64,000 bases of DNA from DAIOEK01 sp036746315 (GTDB taxonomy: Bacteria; Chloroflexota; Anaerolineae; Anaerolineales; Anaerolineaceae), in contig DAIOEK010000002.1 of assembly GCA_036746315.1 (NCBI GenBank), positions 103,959-167,958 of the forward strand, given 5' to 3'. Below the pieces are notes generated by a model. That model was not told where the DNA came from and did no database searches. It worked only from the letters and a program-made list of their open reading frames with translations. The position numbers and the translations under genes were made by a program. Below, in pieces: positions 35,787 to 42,941 of the stretch. Position 1 is the first letter of the stretch. The number at the start of each line of letters is the position of its first letter.

Positions 35787-36745
35787 ACATTCCCCGCATT
35801 CGCATCGCACATTTACCTACACCCATTGAACATCTTCCCGGTGTATCGGCTGCCCTTAATGGTCCAGCCATCCTGGTAAAACGGGATGACCTGACCGGTG
35901 TTGGTTTCGGTGGAAACAAGATCCGCAAGCTGGAATGCCTGCTGGCGGAAGCGCAGGCAAATGGCGCCCGGTTGCTGCTCACCACCGGCGCGGTGCAGTC
36001 CAATCATTGCCGCCAGACCGCCGCCGTTGCCGCAAAGTATGGGTTGCGTTGCAGGTTGGTACTGGCCGGGGAAAAACCTGAACATCCCAGTGGCAATTAC
36101 CTGTTGGATCTGCTGATGGGGGCGGAGATCATCTGGACCACCAAGCCCGAACGGGATGCGACATTGAAATCAGCTTTTGACCAGGCATGGCAGGCGGGGG
36201 AAAGACCTTTTCTCATCCCCTATGGTGGCTCTAGCCCGGTGGGCGCGTTTGGTTATGTCCTTGCGATGCAGGAACTGGCCGACCAGCAGGTACAACCGGA
36301 TTGGATTGTCTTTCCGAGTTCATCGGGGGGTACCCAGGCTGGGATGGCTTTAGGTGCGCGTATCACCGGTTTTCAAGGGAAGATATTGGGGATCAGCATT
36401 GAGGATAAGGCGGTGGAATTGCAGGAAAGGGTCGCAGGATTGGCAAACGAAATGGCTGACCGGCTGCGCATTCCGGAAAGACTTGCCCCGCAGGACATTC
36501 TGGTGAATGACGATTACCTGGGAAAAGGCTATGGCGTGTTCGGAGAGTTGGAAAGATCTGCCATTCAATTGTTTGCGCACAAGGCGGCGCTTTTTCTCGA
36601 TCCGGTCTATACCGGCAGGGCGGCAGGTGCGCTCATGGATTTGATCCGCAGGGGTACTTTCAAGCAGGGCGAAACGATATTATTCTGGCACACCGGCGGG
36701 TTGCCCGCCATTTTTGCAGAATCTTATCAGCCTGAATTATGCTAA
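35783..36745 (+). CDS. D-cysteine desulfhydrase / ACC deaminase-family PLP enzyme
   Basis: 320 aa from the ATG at 35783, which overlaps the FemX-2 stop. Fold type II PLP enzyme: the Lys in GFGGNKIRKLE (near 40-50) binds PLP, GAVQSNHCRQTAA (near 70-82) faces the substrate, and SSGGTQAG (near 186-193) grips the cofactor phosphate. DcyD relatives degrade D-cysteine to pyruvate, sulfide and ammonia. Coupling to cell-wall-type transferases hints at D-amino-acid turnover. True ACC deaminase activity is the main alternative. Confidence 0.88.
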   Translation: MNIPRIRIAHLPTPIEHLPGVSAALNGPAILVKRDDLTGVGFGGNKIRKLECLLAEAQANGARLLLTTGAVQSNHCRQTAAVAAKYGLRCRLVLAGEKPEHPSGNYLLDLLMGAEIIWTTKPERDATLKSAFDQAWQAGERPFLIPYGGSSPVGAFGYVLAMQELADQQVQPDWIVFPSSSGGTQAGMALGARITGFQGKILGISIEDKAVELQERVAGLANEMADRLRIPERLAPQDILVNDDYLGKGYGVFGELERSAIQLFAHKAALFLDPVYTGRAAGALMDLIRRGTFKQGETILFWHTGGLPAIFAESYQPELC

Positions 36746-36765
36746 GCAATATAAGGGATGGATTG

Positions 36766-38835
36766 TCAGGGCATCCAGGAGGGTTGAAAATCCGCTTTGG
36801 TTTCGGTGGTGAGTCGTTGGACCACCTGTCCGTTGGTGGTGGTGATGTAGATATCGTGGTTGGTACCGTCCGGCCAGCTTTCATAGACCAGCCAGCTCCC
36901 ATCCGGTGATATGTCCTGATCGGCAGCGGGGAGGGGAACTGTATATTGTTGTATGGGGAAGCGGTATTCTTTTGCCTGCTCTTCTGAAGCAAAGTTGAAG
37001 GGGATGCCCATAATTCGCGGGTTGTAAGAATTCTCAGAACTTTGCGTGTAGTAGATGGTCGCAAGGTCTGGGGTCAAAATCGGATGGCTGTTCGCCAGAC
37101 CGTTGGTATGGGTAATTTGCTTGCTGGTTTTTTCTTCGAGGCTGAATATCCATACCTGGTCGGCGTATTTTTTCTGAATGAAAACCAGGTATCTTCCATC
37201 TGTTGACCAGGAGGGTTGCTTGGTGGGGTCTTTGCCTTCGGAAACTGCTGCTACGGAACCGCTGTTTGTATTCAATAAATACACCTGAGTACGGGTGTTG
37301 ATTTCCTTGGTGAAAGCGATGAAGGTGCCATCGGGTGACCATGCCGGATCATAGTTGCCGCCCAATCCTGCTTCCAGCGTTTGCACGTCACCGGTACCCA
37401 CGTTCACGATAAACAGGTTGGATTTTGGATATCGGCTCTCTTTCTTCTGACAGGGGGAAACGAATACAATTTTCTGCCCGTCAGGCGACCAGTCAGGCTG
37501 GCAGGCTCCACCGGGATAATCCGTAATTTGAATTTGTTCGGTACCATCGGTGTTCATAGCCCAGATCTGCGGTAATCCGTTGCGCATGGATACAAATGCA
37601 ATCTTTCCGGTTTCAGGGGTGAGCGAAACGGGTGATAGATCAGCCGTGGGCAGGACGACGGTTGCTGTGGCTTCCATGGTCGGTTCTGGATTGTCGGCGG
37701 TCGGAGCGAGTGCGGGGATATCGGTCTCAGTGGCAATGAAAACTGCCGGTAGCTCTGTAGGGAACAACGTCTCCACGGGGATTTCGGTTTCGTCTGCGCG
37801 CGCAGAGATCTGTGAAGCAAAATTGGGGTTGAAGAACCACGCGGCAAAAATTACCAGCACAAATGTCACCAGTGTCACAAGCGCAATGGGAATCCAGACC
37901 TTGCTTTTTTGTTTGAGCACGCGTGTATCCACCAATGGGGTGGATATTCCCGGAAGCCCGCTGACCAGTTTCTTGCGTGGTTTGTTGGGCGGGGGAGAGA
38001 CAACAATTGGCTTGCTGTTAATCTGTTCGCCAAGTACGTTCAGCAATGCCAGTTTCATGTCTTCCGCTGTCTGGTAACGGCTCTCGGGACGAATGGACAG
38101 CGCTTTTTCGATCACCAGCGCGAGTTTGGGGTTGGTTCGTGGAGACAACTGCCTGACCGGGGTCAGATCGGTAAAGTCGGTTGCCCTGATCAAACTCTCT
38201 TCCGGCGGGGTGCCGCACAAGGCAGCATACAGGGTGGCGCCCAGTGCGTAAATGTCTGATCTGGCATCCGTGCGCGAGCTGCCGTATTGTTCGGGCGGGG
38301 AGTAACCGGGGGTCATTGCCCGTGCGCCGCTGGTTGTTTCCTGGTTGTTGGTATGCACTTTTGCCAGCCCGAAATCCACCAACAGGACATGACCATCTTC
38401 CGTGATGCGCACATTTCCGGGTTTGATATCCCGGTGATAGATCGATGGTTTACGCTCGTGCAGATAGGTGAGCGCATCGCAAATGGCAGCCCCAATATGG
38501 ACGACCTCGTCATCCGGCAGGTTTCCCATCCGGTCCATGCGGTCACGCAGATCTTCCCCGGTGATGAATTCCATCACCAGGTATTGACCCTGGTTGGGCA
38601 GTTCAAAGTGATCGGTTACCTTGGGCAGGTTGGGGTGCCGCAGCGAAGCAAGGATTTCCGCCTCGCGTTTGAACTGGCGGGTGTATTCGTCAGATAGGTA
38701 CAGGTTTTCCTTTAAGGCAACATCTATCGACAGGTTCAGATCGACCGCACGGTACACATTACCCATGCCGCCCTGTCCCAGAATGGAGACAATGCGATAG
38801 CGATTGTTGAGAAGAAAACCGGTTTCGAGTGTCAT
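36766..38835 (-). CDS. Membrane Ser/Thr protein kinase with extracellular PD40/TolB-like propeller
   Basis: 689 aa. The kinase domain (residues 12-275) has the glycine loop GQGGMGNVY, Lys42, HRD at 134-136 and DFG at 154-156, all present. A Pro/Lys-rich linker leads to one membrane helix (about 313-335). Outside lies a Thr/Pro/Glu stalk and a PD40-type beta-propeller (from about 400) with repeated W-x-M-N-x-D-G and DWSPDGQKIVFVS patterns. The topology is that of a transmembrane sensor kinase of the PknB type with a propeller in place of PASTA repeats. Divergent from a PT-rich membrane protein; convergent with the PLP gene. Confidence 0.93.
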   Translation of the reverse strand: MTLETGFLLNNRYRIVSILGQGGMGNVYRAVDLNLSIDVALKENLYLSDEYTRQFKREAEILASLRHPNLPKVTDHFELPNQGQYLVMEFITGEDLRDRMDRMGNLPDDEVVHIGAAICDALTYLHERKPSIYHRDIKPGNVRITEDGHVLLVDFGLAKVHTNNQETTSGARAMTPGYSPPEQYGSSRTDARSDIYALGATLYAALCGTPPEESLIRATDFTDLTPVRQLSPRTNPKLALVIEKALSIRPESRYQTAEDMKLALLNVLGEQINSKPIVVSPPPNKPRKKLVSGLPGISTPLVDTRVLKQKSKVWIPIALVTLVTFVLVIFAAWFFNPNFASQISARADETEIPVETLFPTELPAVFIATETDIPALAPTADNPEPTMEATATVVLPTADLSPVSLTPETGKIAFVSMRNGLPQIWAMNTDGTEQIQITDYPGGACQPDWSPDGQKIVFVSPCQKKESRYPKSNLFIVNVGTGDVQTLEAGLGGNYDPAWSPDGTFIAFTKEINTRTQVYLLNTNSGSVAAVSEGKDPTKQPSWSTDGRYLVFIQKKYADQVWIFSLEEKTSKQITHTNGLANSHPILTPDLATIYYTQSSENSYNPRIMGIPFNFASEEQAKEYRFPIQQYTVPLPAADQDISPDGSWLVYESWPDGTNHDIYITTTNGQVVQRLTTETKADFQPSWMP

Positions 38836-38927
38836 GATATTACTGTACGATTATATCAACACTTGGGCAGGTTCACGCAAAAAAAGGATAAAAACCATAT
38901 TTTCCACTGTGCTATAATCCACTCAGA

Positions 38928-39866
38928 ATGGACTTGGAGATTCATCTAACTGTCAGGCTGGCTTTTTATATCGCTCTGACCCTGATCGTGATTTTCATGA
39001 TCCTCGGTTTTCGACGGGTGATGGGCGCGCGCGCCTTGCCTTATTTCCGCAAACGGCGTGATCTTTCCGTGAGCGGATGGCGCTTGATCCTCGTCGCCCT
39101 CCTGTTGATGGGTATCGCGTTCTTCCTCAATTCCTTTGCTGAACCGATGATCTATTCCTACTATGAGCCAAGTCCCACCCTGACCCGTACCCCCACCATT
39201 ACGTTTACGCCCAGCGTAACCTATACACCTACGATCACACTCACCCCAACCATTACCCTGACACCGGCGGAATCCTATACTCCTACCGCCTCTTCGACGC
39301 CTTTCATACCGCCCGCGGTGGAATCGCGCTTCAGTGGTTTGGTAACACCCAACCCCGACGCAGTATTTTCTCCAATGGTCTTTGCGCGGAGCATTGATAC
39401 CTCCAATCAGCCGGTAAACCCGGATTCCACCTTCCGCAATCCGCTTGAACACATGTATGGCGTATTCAGTTTCGACGGCATGCTGGATGGTTCGCAGTGG
39501 AGTGCATTGTGGTATCGGGATGGCGAGTTGGTTTACTTTGAATCTTATCCCTGGAATGGCGGCACGGGGGGCTACGGTTATACCGATTGGCGCCCCGACC
39601 CATCCGAGTGGCTGCCCGGCGAATATGAGGTTCAGATATTCAACGGTGCTTACTGGAAAATATCAGGCAGATTTACGGTTACCGGCGATGCCCCCACGCA
39701 GCGCCCTTCCGCCACACCTTCGTTCACATCCACCGTGACCAGAACACCCACCCCAACCCGGACTCCGACGGCAACGCGCACGCCAACTCGTACCCGTACG
39801 CCGCTGCCAACCAGTACACCTGTACCCACCCAAACTCCTTCCCCGGTGAATACTCCGGCTTCCTGA
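38928..39866 (+). CDS. Membrane-anchored protein with Pro/Thr-rich stalks
   Basis: 312 aa. Two hydrophobic helices (about 10-30 and 50-70) flank a basic loop. A Thr-Pro repeat stalk (about 82-125) leads to a central domain (about 135-250, with GVFSFDGMLDGSQWSALWYRDGE) of apparent beta structure, then a second Thr-Pro/Arg-rich tail (about 255-312). Such stalks are common in surface proteins of Anaerolineae and are often O-glycosylated. The central domain is not assigned to a family. A TATAAT at 38913-38918 places the transcription start almost on the ATG, so the mRNA may be leaderless. Divergent from the sensor kinase gene. Confidence 0.75.
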   Translation: MDLEIHLTVRLAFYIALTLIVIFMILGFRRVMGARALPYFRKRRDLSVSGWRLILVALLLMGIAFFLNSFAEPMIYSYYEPSPTLTRTPTITFTPSVTYTPTITLTPTITLTPAESYTPTASSTPFIPPAVESRFSGLVTPNPDAVFSPMVFARSIDTSNQPVNPDSTFRNPLEHMYGVFSFDGMLDGSQWSALWYRDGELVYFESYPWNGGTGGYGYTDWRPDPSEWLPGEYEVQIFNGAYWKISGRFTVTGDAPTQRPSATPSFTSTVTRTPTPTRTPTATRTPTRTRTPLPTSTPVPTQTPSPVNTPAS

Positions 39867-39875
39867 TTCGCAGAT

Positions 39876-40805
39876 TTAGATTTGGGCAGCTGCAACGGTT
39901 CCGGCAGCCGCGCAGGCAATTTCAGTTGCCAGCCTGGCGTTTTGTTCCAGCAAAGCCAGGTTGGTTTTCATACTGGCCCCATGGGTGAGGAAATTCATCC
40001 GGTCGAGCAAAAAGGGGGTCATAGCAGGTCCGTGGATTCCGCTGAGATGCGCTTCTTTGATCGCCTGCTGTATCTGATCCTCGATCCAGATTGAATCGGG
40101 CTCCATCTGGTGCGGTGGCGGCTGGGTAACCAAAAGCGCGGATTTGATCCCCATTTCCCATTGCGCCTTTGCCGTGGAGGCAATTTCCGCAGGATCATCC
40201 ATGCGGGTGTCCAGAATGATCCCGCTGTGCCGGGTATAAAAAGCCGGGAGTTCATCTGTTTGGTAGCCCACCACCAGAACCCCGCTGGTTTCCAGATATT
40301 CCATGGTAGCCGGAAGGTCGAGTATGGCTTTGGGTCCGCTGCATACCACGATCATGGGGGTGCGGCTGAGTTCGGGCAGGTCGGCGGAAATATCCCAATA
40401 GCTGTCCCGGTGAACCCCGCCAATGCCGCCCGTGGAAAAGACCTGTATCCCCGCCAGGTGGGCGGCGATCATCGTGCCTGCCACGGTCGTGCCGCCGCTC
40501 AGTTTATGCGAGATCGCAAAGCCAAAATCGCGGGCGCTGATCTTCCTCGGATTTTTCACCTTGCACAGTTGAGCTAATTGTTCTTCACTGATGCCGACTT
40601 GTATCACTCCGTCGATCACGGAGATGGTGGCAGGGGTGGCATTGCCCTGGCGGACAATCTCCTCTGCCGTGTGGGCAAGTTGCATGTTCTCCGGGTAGGG
40701 CAATCCGTGCGTGATGACTGCCGATTCTAATGCCACCACCGCTTTGCCGCTCTGGATGGCTTGTCGTACTTCCGGGTGGATGTTGATGTATTTTGACTGG
40801 ATCAT
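39876..40805 (-). CDS. psuG: Pseudouridine-5'-phosphate glycosidase
   Basis: 309 aa. The family hallmarks are present: ALESAVITHGLPYPEN (near residues 26-41), the Mn/phosphate-binding region VFSTGGIGGVHRD (near 128-140) and PTMIVVCSGPKAILD-like segment (near 155-168). PsuG splits pseudouridine 5'-phosphate into uracil and ribose 5-phosphate. It starts 10 bp after psuK, the matching kinase, so the pair forms a complete pseudouridine salvage operon. Confidence 0.95.
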   Translation of the reverse strand: MIQSKYINIHPEVRQAIQSGKAVVALESAVITHGLPYPENMQLAHTAEEIVRQGNATPATISVIDGVIQVGISEEQLAQLCKVKNPRKISARDFGFAISHKLSGGTTVAGTMIAAHLAGIQVFSTGGIGGVHRDSYWDISADLPELSRTPMIVVCSGPKAILDLPATMEYLETSGVLVVGYQTDELPAFYTRHSGIILDTRMDDPAEIASTAKAQWEMGIKSALLVTQPPPHQMEPDSIWIEDQIQQAIKEAHLSGIHGPAMTPFLLDRMNFLTHGASMKTNLALLEQNARLATEIACAAAGTVAAAQI

Positions 40806-40815
40806 GATAGCTTAC

Positions 40816-41772
40816 CTATATAACGAGATTTTCATAAATGGTTTCCATGTTCAAATTCGGGAGTACACTGCCGAATTTTCGCAAGGTTAAGGAGGCTGCC
40901 GATACCCCCAGCCTGACCGCATCATCAACGGAAAAATCATTGATCAACCCATACAGCACGACGCTGGTCAGCGCGTCGCCTGCTCCGGTGGGATCGATAA
41001 CCTGGGTCAGGATGGAGGGAATATGTCCGCTCGTTTCAGAGGTGGCATAACACACCCCTTTTTCTCCCATGGGGATGATGGCGGTCTTTACTCCCCGGTC
41101 AACCAGTGCCCTGGCTGCCCGCATGGTTTCCGGCTGGGTTGCGGGTTCGCTCTCCCACCCCAGAATGGCTGCGGCTTCCCGGCTATTGGGCGTAATCAGA
41201 TCCAAATGCGGCAGAATGTTTTTTAACCTGGGGGTGAGCAAAATCGAAGCGGGGTCTGCCCCCAGGGGAATGTTGTACCGTCGGGCTATCTTCAGCACGG
41301 TGCGGATTGCCCCGGGCAGGATATTGGCATCGAAGAAAATAAAGCCGGCATTCTTAAAAAGCTCATCCTGGTTTTCCAGATACTGGCTGGTGATCTGTTT
41401 CATATTTTGCCGGTCGGCGAGGGCATGGGTGCGTTTTCCTTCCCCGGTTACCATAGCCATGTATACCCCGGTACGGCAGTTGGCGCAGCGCATGCAGCAG
41501 GAAATATCCACGCCTGAGTTGGCGAGGTGATCCAGCAGGCATTTGCCAAATTCGTCTTCGCCGGTCACAGAAATGAGGCTGACCGGTTGCCCCAGGTTCG
41601 CCAGGTTTTCGGCGATGTTCCTGGCAACGCCGCCATAGCTGATATAGGCGTCACCGGCAATGGAGCCGCCCTCCTGTAAATCCGTGGATGGCAGCCCGAC
41701 CACATCCAGGCTGGATGCGCCGATAATCACTGCCAGTTGCCTGGCTTCTTTGGGGGCTTTTATTTTCTTCAT
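40816..41772 (-). CDS. psuK: PfkB-family kinase, pseudouridine kinase
   Basis: 318 aa from the ATG at 41772; a TTG at 41802 would add ten residues, and neither has a clear Shine-Dalgarno. The GG motif (ISYGGVARNIAENLANLG) near residue 43 and the catalytic PTGAGDALTSVV near 258 mark a ribokinase-type sugar/nucleoside kinase. Assignment as pseudouridine kinase rests on its position directly before psuG. A CxxC-containing segment (CCMRCANCR) near 89 could bind metal. Confidence 0.9.
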   Translation of the reverse strand: MKKIKAPKEARQLAVIIGASSLDVVGLPSTDLQEGGSIAGDAYISYGGVARNIAENLANLGQPVSLISVTGEDEFGKCLLDHLANSGVDISCCMRCANCRTGVYMAMVTGEGKRTHALADRQNMKQITSQYLENQDELFKNAGFIFFDANILPGAIRTVLKIARRYNIPLGADPASILLTPRLKNILPHLDLITPNSREAAAILGWESEPATQPETMRAARALVDRGVKTAIIPMGEKGVCYATSETSGHIPSILTQVIDPTGAGDALTSVVLYGLINDFSVDDAVRLGVSAASLTLRKFGSVLPNLNMETIYENLVI

Positions 41773-41855
41773 CGGTAATCTGATTCTAGCGATGTTTTTC
41801 AAAAATAAAAGAGCAAATTGTGTACGTTGGATGAGTGTGGGGTAAAATCGGATTT

Positions 41856-42521
41856 ATGATGGAAAAACTCTTGCGAATTGATTTTCACTCCCATACCATC
41901 TGGTCGGACGACAGCCTTTTAATGCCGGCTGATTTGGTGAAGGCGGCGCGTAAAAAGGGTCTGGATAAGATCGTAGTGACCGATCACAATGCGATCGGGG
42001 GGGCACTGGAAGCGCAAAAACTCGCACCGGATCTGGTGATCGTGGGGGAAGAGGTGATGACCACCACCGGCGAGATCCTGGCTGCATACGTGCAGGAGTT
42101 GATCCCGTCCGGTCTGACGCCGCTGGAGGCGCTGAAAAGATTGCGTGATCAGGGTGCATTCATCGGACTCTCGCATCCTTTTGACCGGCATCGTCTCGGT
42201 GGTTGGACGCTTGTTGAATTGGAAGGCATGCTGTCTTACCTGGATGCATTGGAGACTTTGAATGCGCGCACCATCCATGCAGAGGATAATCAGAGAGCAG
42301 TGGATTTTGCACTTGCGCATCATCTCTCAGCGATTGCCGGTTCCGATTCGCATGCCGGCTCGGAAGTGGCGACTGCCTGGCTGGAAGTACCATCGTTCTC
42401 TGATGCCGCATCATTGCGCAACGCCGTGAAATACGGCCGGATTTGCGGGGCCAGGTCTCCTTTTTGGGTGCATTACTACAGCAGCTGGGCGCGGCTGCGC
42501 AAGAAATGGCTGCGACCTTGA
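41856..42521 (+). CDS. PHP-domain phosphoesterase
   Basis: 221 aa from the ATG at 41856; a GTG at 41835 is also in frame. PHP motifs: DFHSHTIWSDD near the N-terminus, VVTDHNAIGG near 40, GLSHPFDRHR near 110 and GSDSHAG near 163 supply the His/Asp metal ligands. Short stand-alone PHP proteins include nucleoside 3',5'-bisphosphate 5'-phosphatases and other small phosphoesterases. Substrate unassigned. Followed by tRNA-Leu on the same strand. Confidence 0.88.
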   Translation: MMEKLLRIDFHSHTIWSDDSLLMPADLVKAARKKGLDKIVVTDHNAIGGALEAQKLAPDLVIVGEEVMTTTGEILAAYVQELIPSGLTPLEALKRLRDQGAFIGLSHPFDRHRLGGWTLVELEGMLSYLDALETLNARTIHAEDNQRAVDFALAHHLSAIAGSDSHAGSEVATAWLEVPSFSDAASLRNAVKYGRICGARSPFWVHYYSSWARLRKKWLRP

Positions 42522-42553
42522 CGGAATAAGCGGATCGGATAGAATAAAGGCAC

Positions 42554-42637
42554 GGGGCGGTGGCGGAATAGGCAGACGCAGCAGACTTAAAATCTGCCGA
42601 CCGAGAGGTTGTGTGGGTTCGACCCCCACCCGCCCTA
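42554..42637 (+). tRNA. tRNA-Leu(TAA)
   Basis: Class II tRNA: D arm with GCG/CGC, anticodon stem GCAGA/TCTGC with loop CTTAAAA (anticodon TAA, codon UUA), an extended variable arm (ACC/GGT stem), T arm GTGGG-TTCGACC-CCCAC and discriminator A. The acceptor pairs as GGGGCGG with CCGCCCT, giving a G1:U72 wobble. CCA not encoded. Confidence 0.9.
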
Positions 42638-42733
42638 TTTTGTTTTAAACGGAAATGAGCGCGAATCCATAAGTTGTAACCGCAAACTTATTTGTCAAAA
42701 ATAACTAACCATGTTCTAACCGTAAAAAAACTA

Positions 42734-42761
42734 TTGACAAACTATTATTTAAGTCTATAAT
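42734..42761 (+). promoter_or_regulatory. Consensus promoter of the RTX-repeat protein gene
   Basis: TTGACA (42734-42739), 16-bp spacer, TATAAT (42756-42761): both hexamers match sigma-70 consensus exactly, in an AT-rich stretch. Initiation near 42768 would give a leader of about 174 nt. Confidence 0.85.
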
Positions 42762-42829
42762 ATTTTTAATCCCGAAAAATCGGGCAATTTCATATCTTTT
42801 ATTTTGAACGCGTTGATCTGCTGTTGTAA

Positions 42830-42913
42830 TTTGGTCGCTTTGCCGGAAATCCGGCGACAATGGCAGGGAGCGAGTAGCGAAACCGGTCAACTGTTGACCG
42901 GTTCTTTTTTTTT
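42830..42913 (+). promoter_or_regulatory. Structured leader with attenuator before the RTX-repeat gene
   Basis: Between the promoter and the gene, GTCG...GCCGG-AAAT-CCGGC...GAC (42834-42858) folds into one hairpin. A purine-rich single-stranded link (42859-42880) follows, then a terminator. CCGG occurs in both arms of each hairpin and is self-complementary, so alternative pairing between them is possible. This arrangement implies transcription attenuation by an unknown signal. No known riboswitch class was recognised. Confidence 0.55.
42881..42913 (+). terminator. Strong intrinsic terminator inside the RTX gene leader
   Basis: AACCGGTCAA (42881-42890) pairs perfectly with TTGACCGGTT (42894-42903) across a CTG loop; C and nine T follow (42905-42913). 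It sits 28 nt before the start codon, downstream of a consensus promoter, so it must be bypassed for expression. Confidence 0.9.
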
Positions 42914-42941
42914 GAACCGATGGGAACGGGGAGGAGGCAGT

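Noticed and set aside
42830..42913. c-di-GMP-I (GEMM) riboswitch
   Set aside because: Some superficial similarity around the first hairpin, but the conserved core and receptor sequences are absent.
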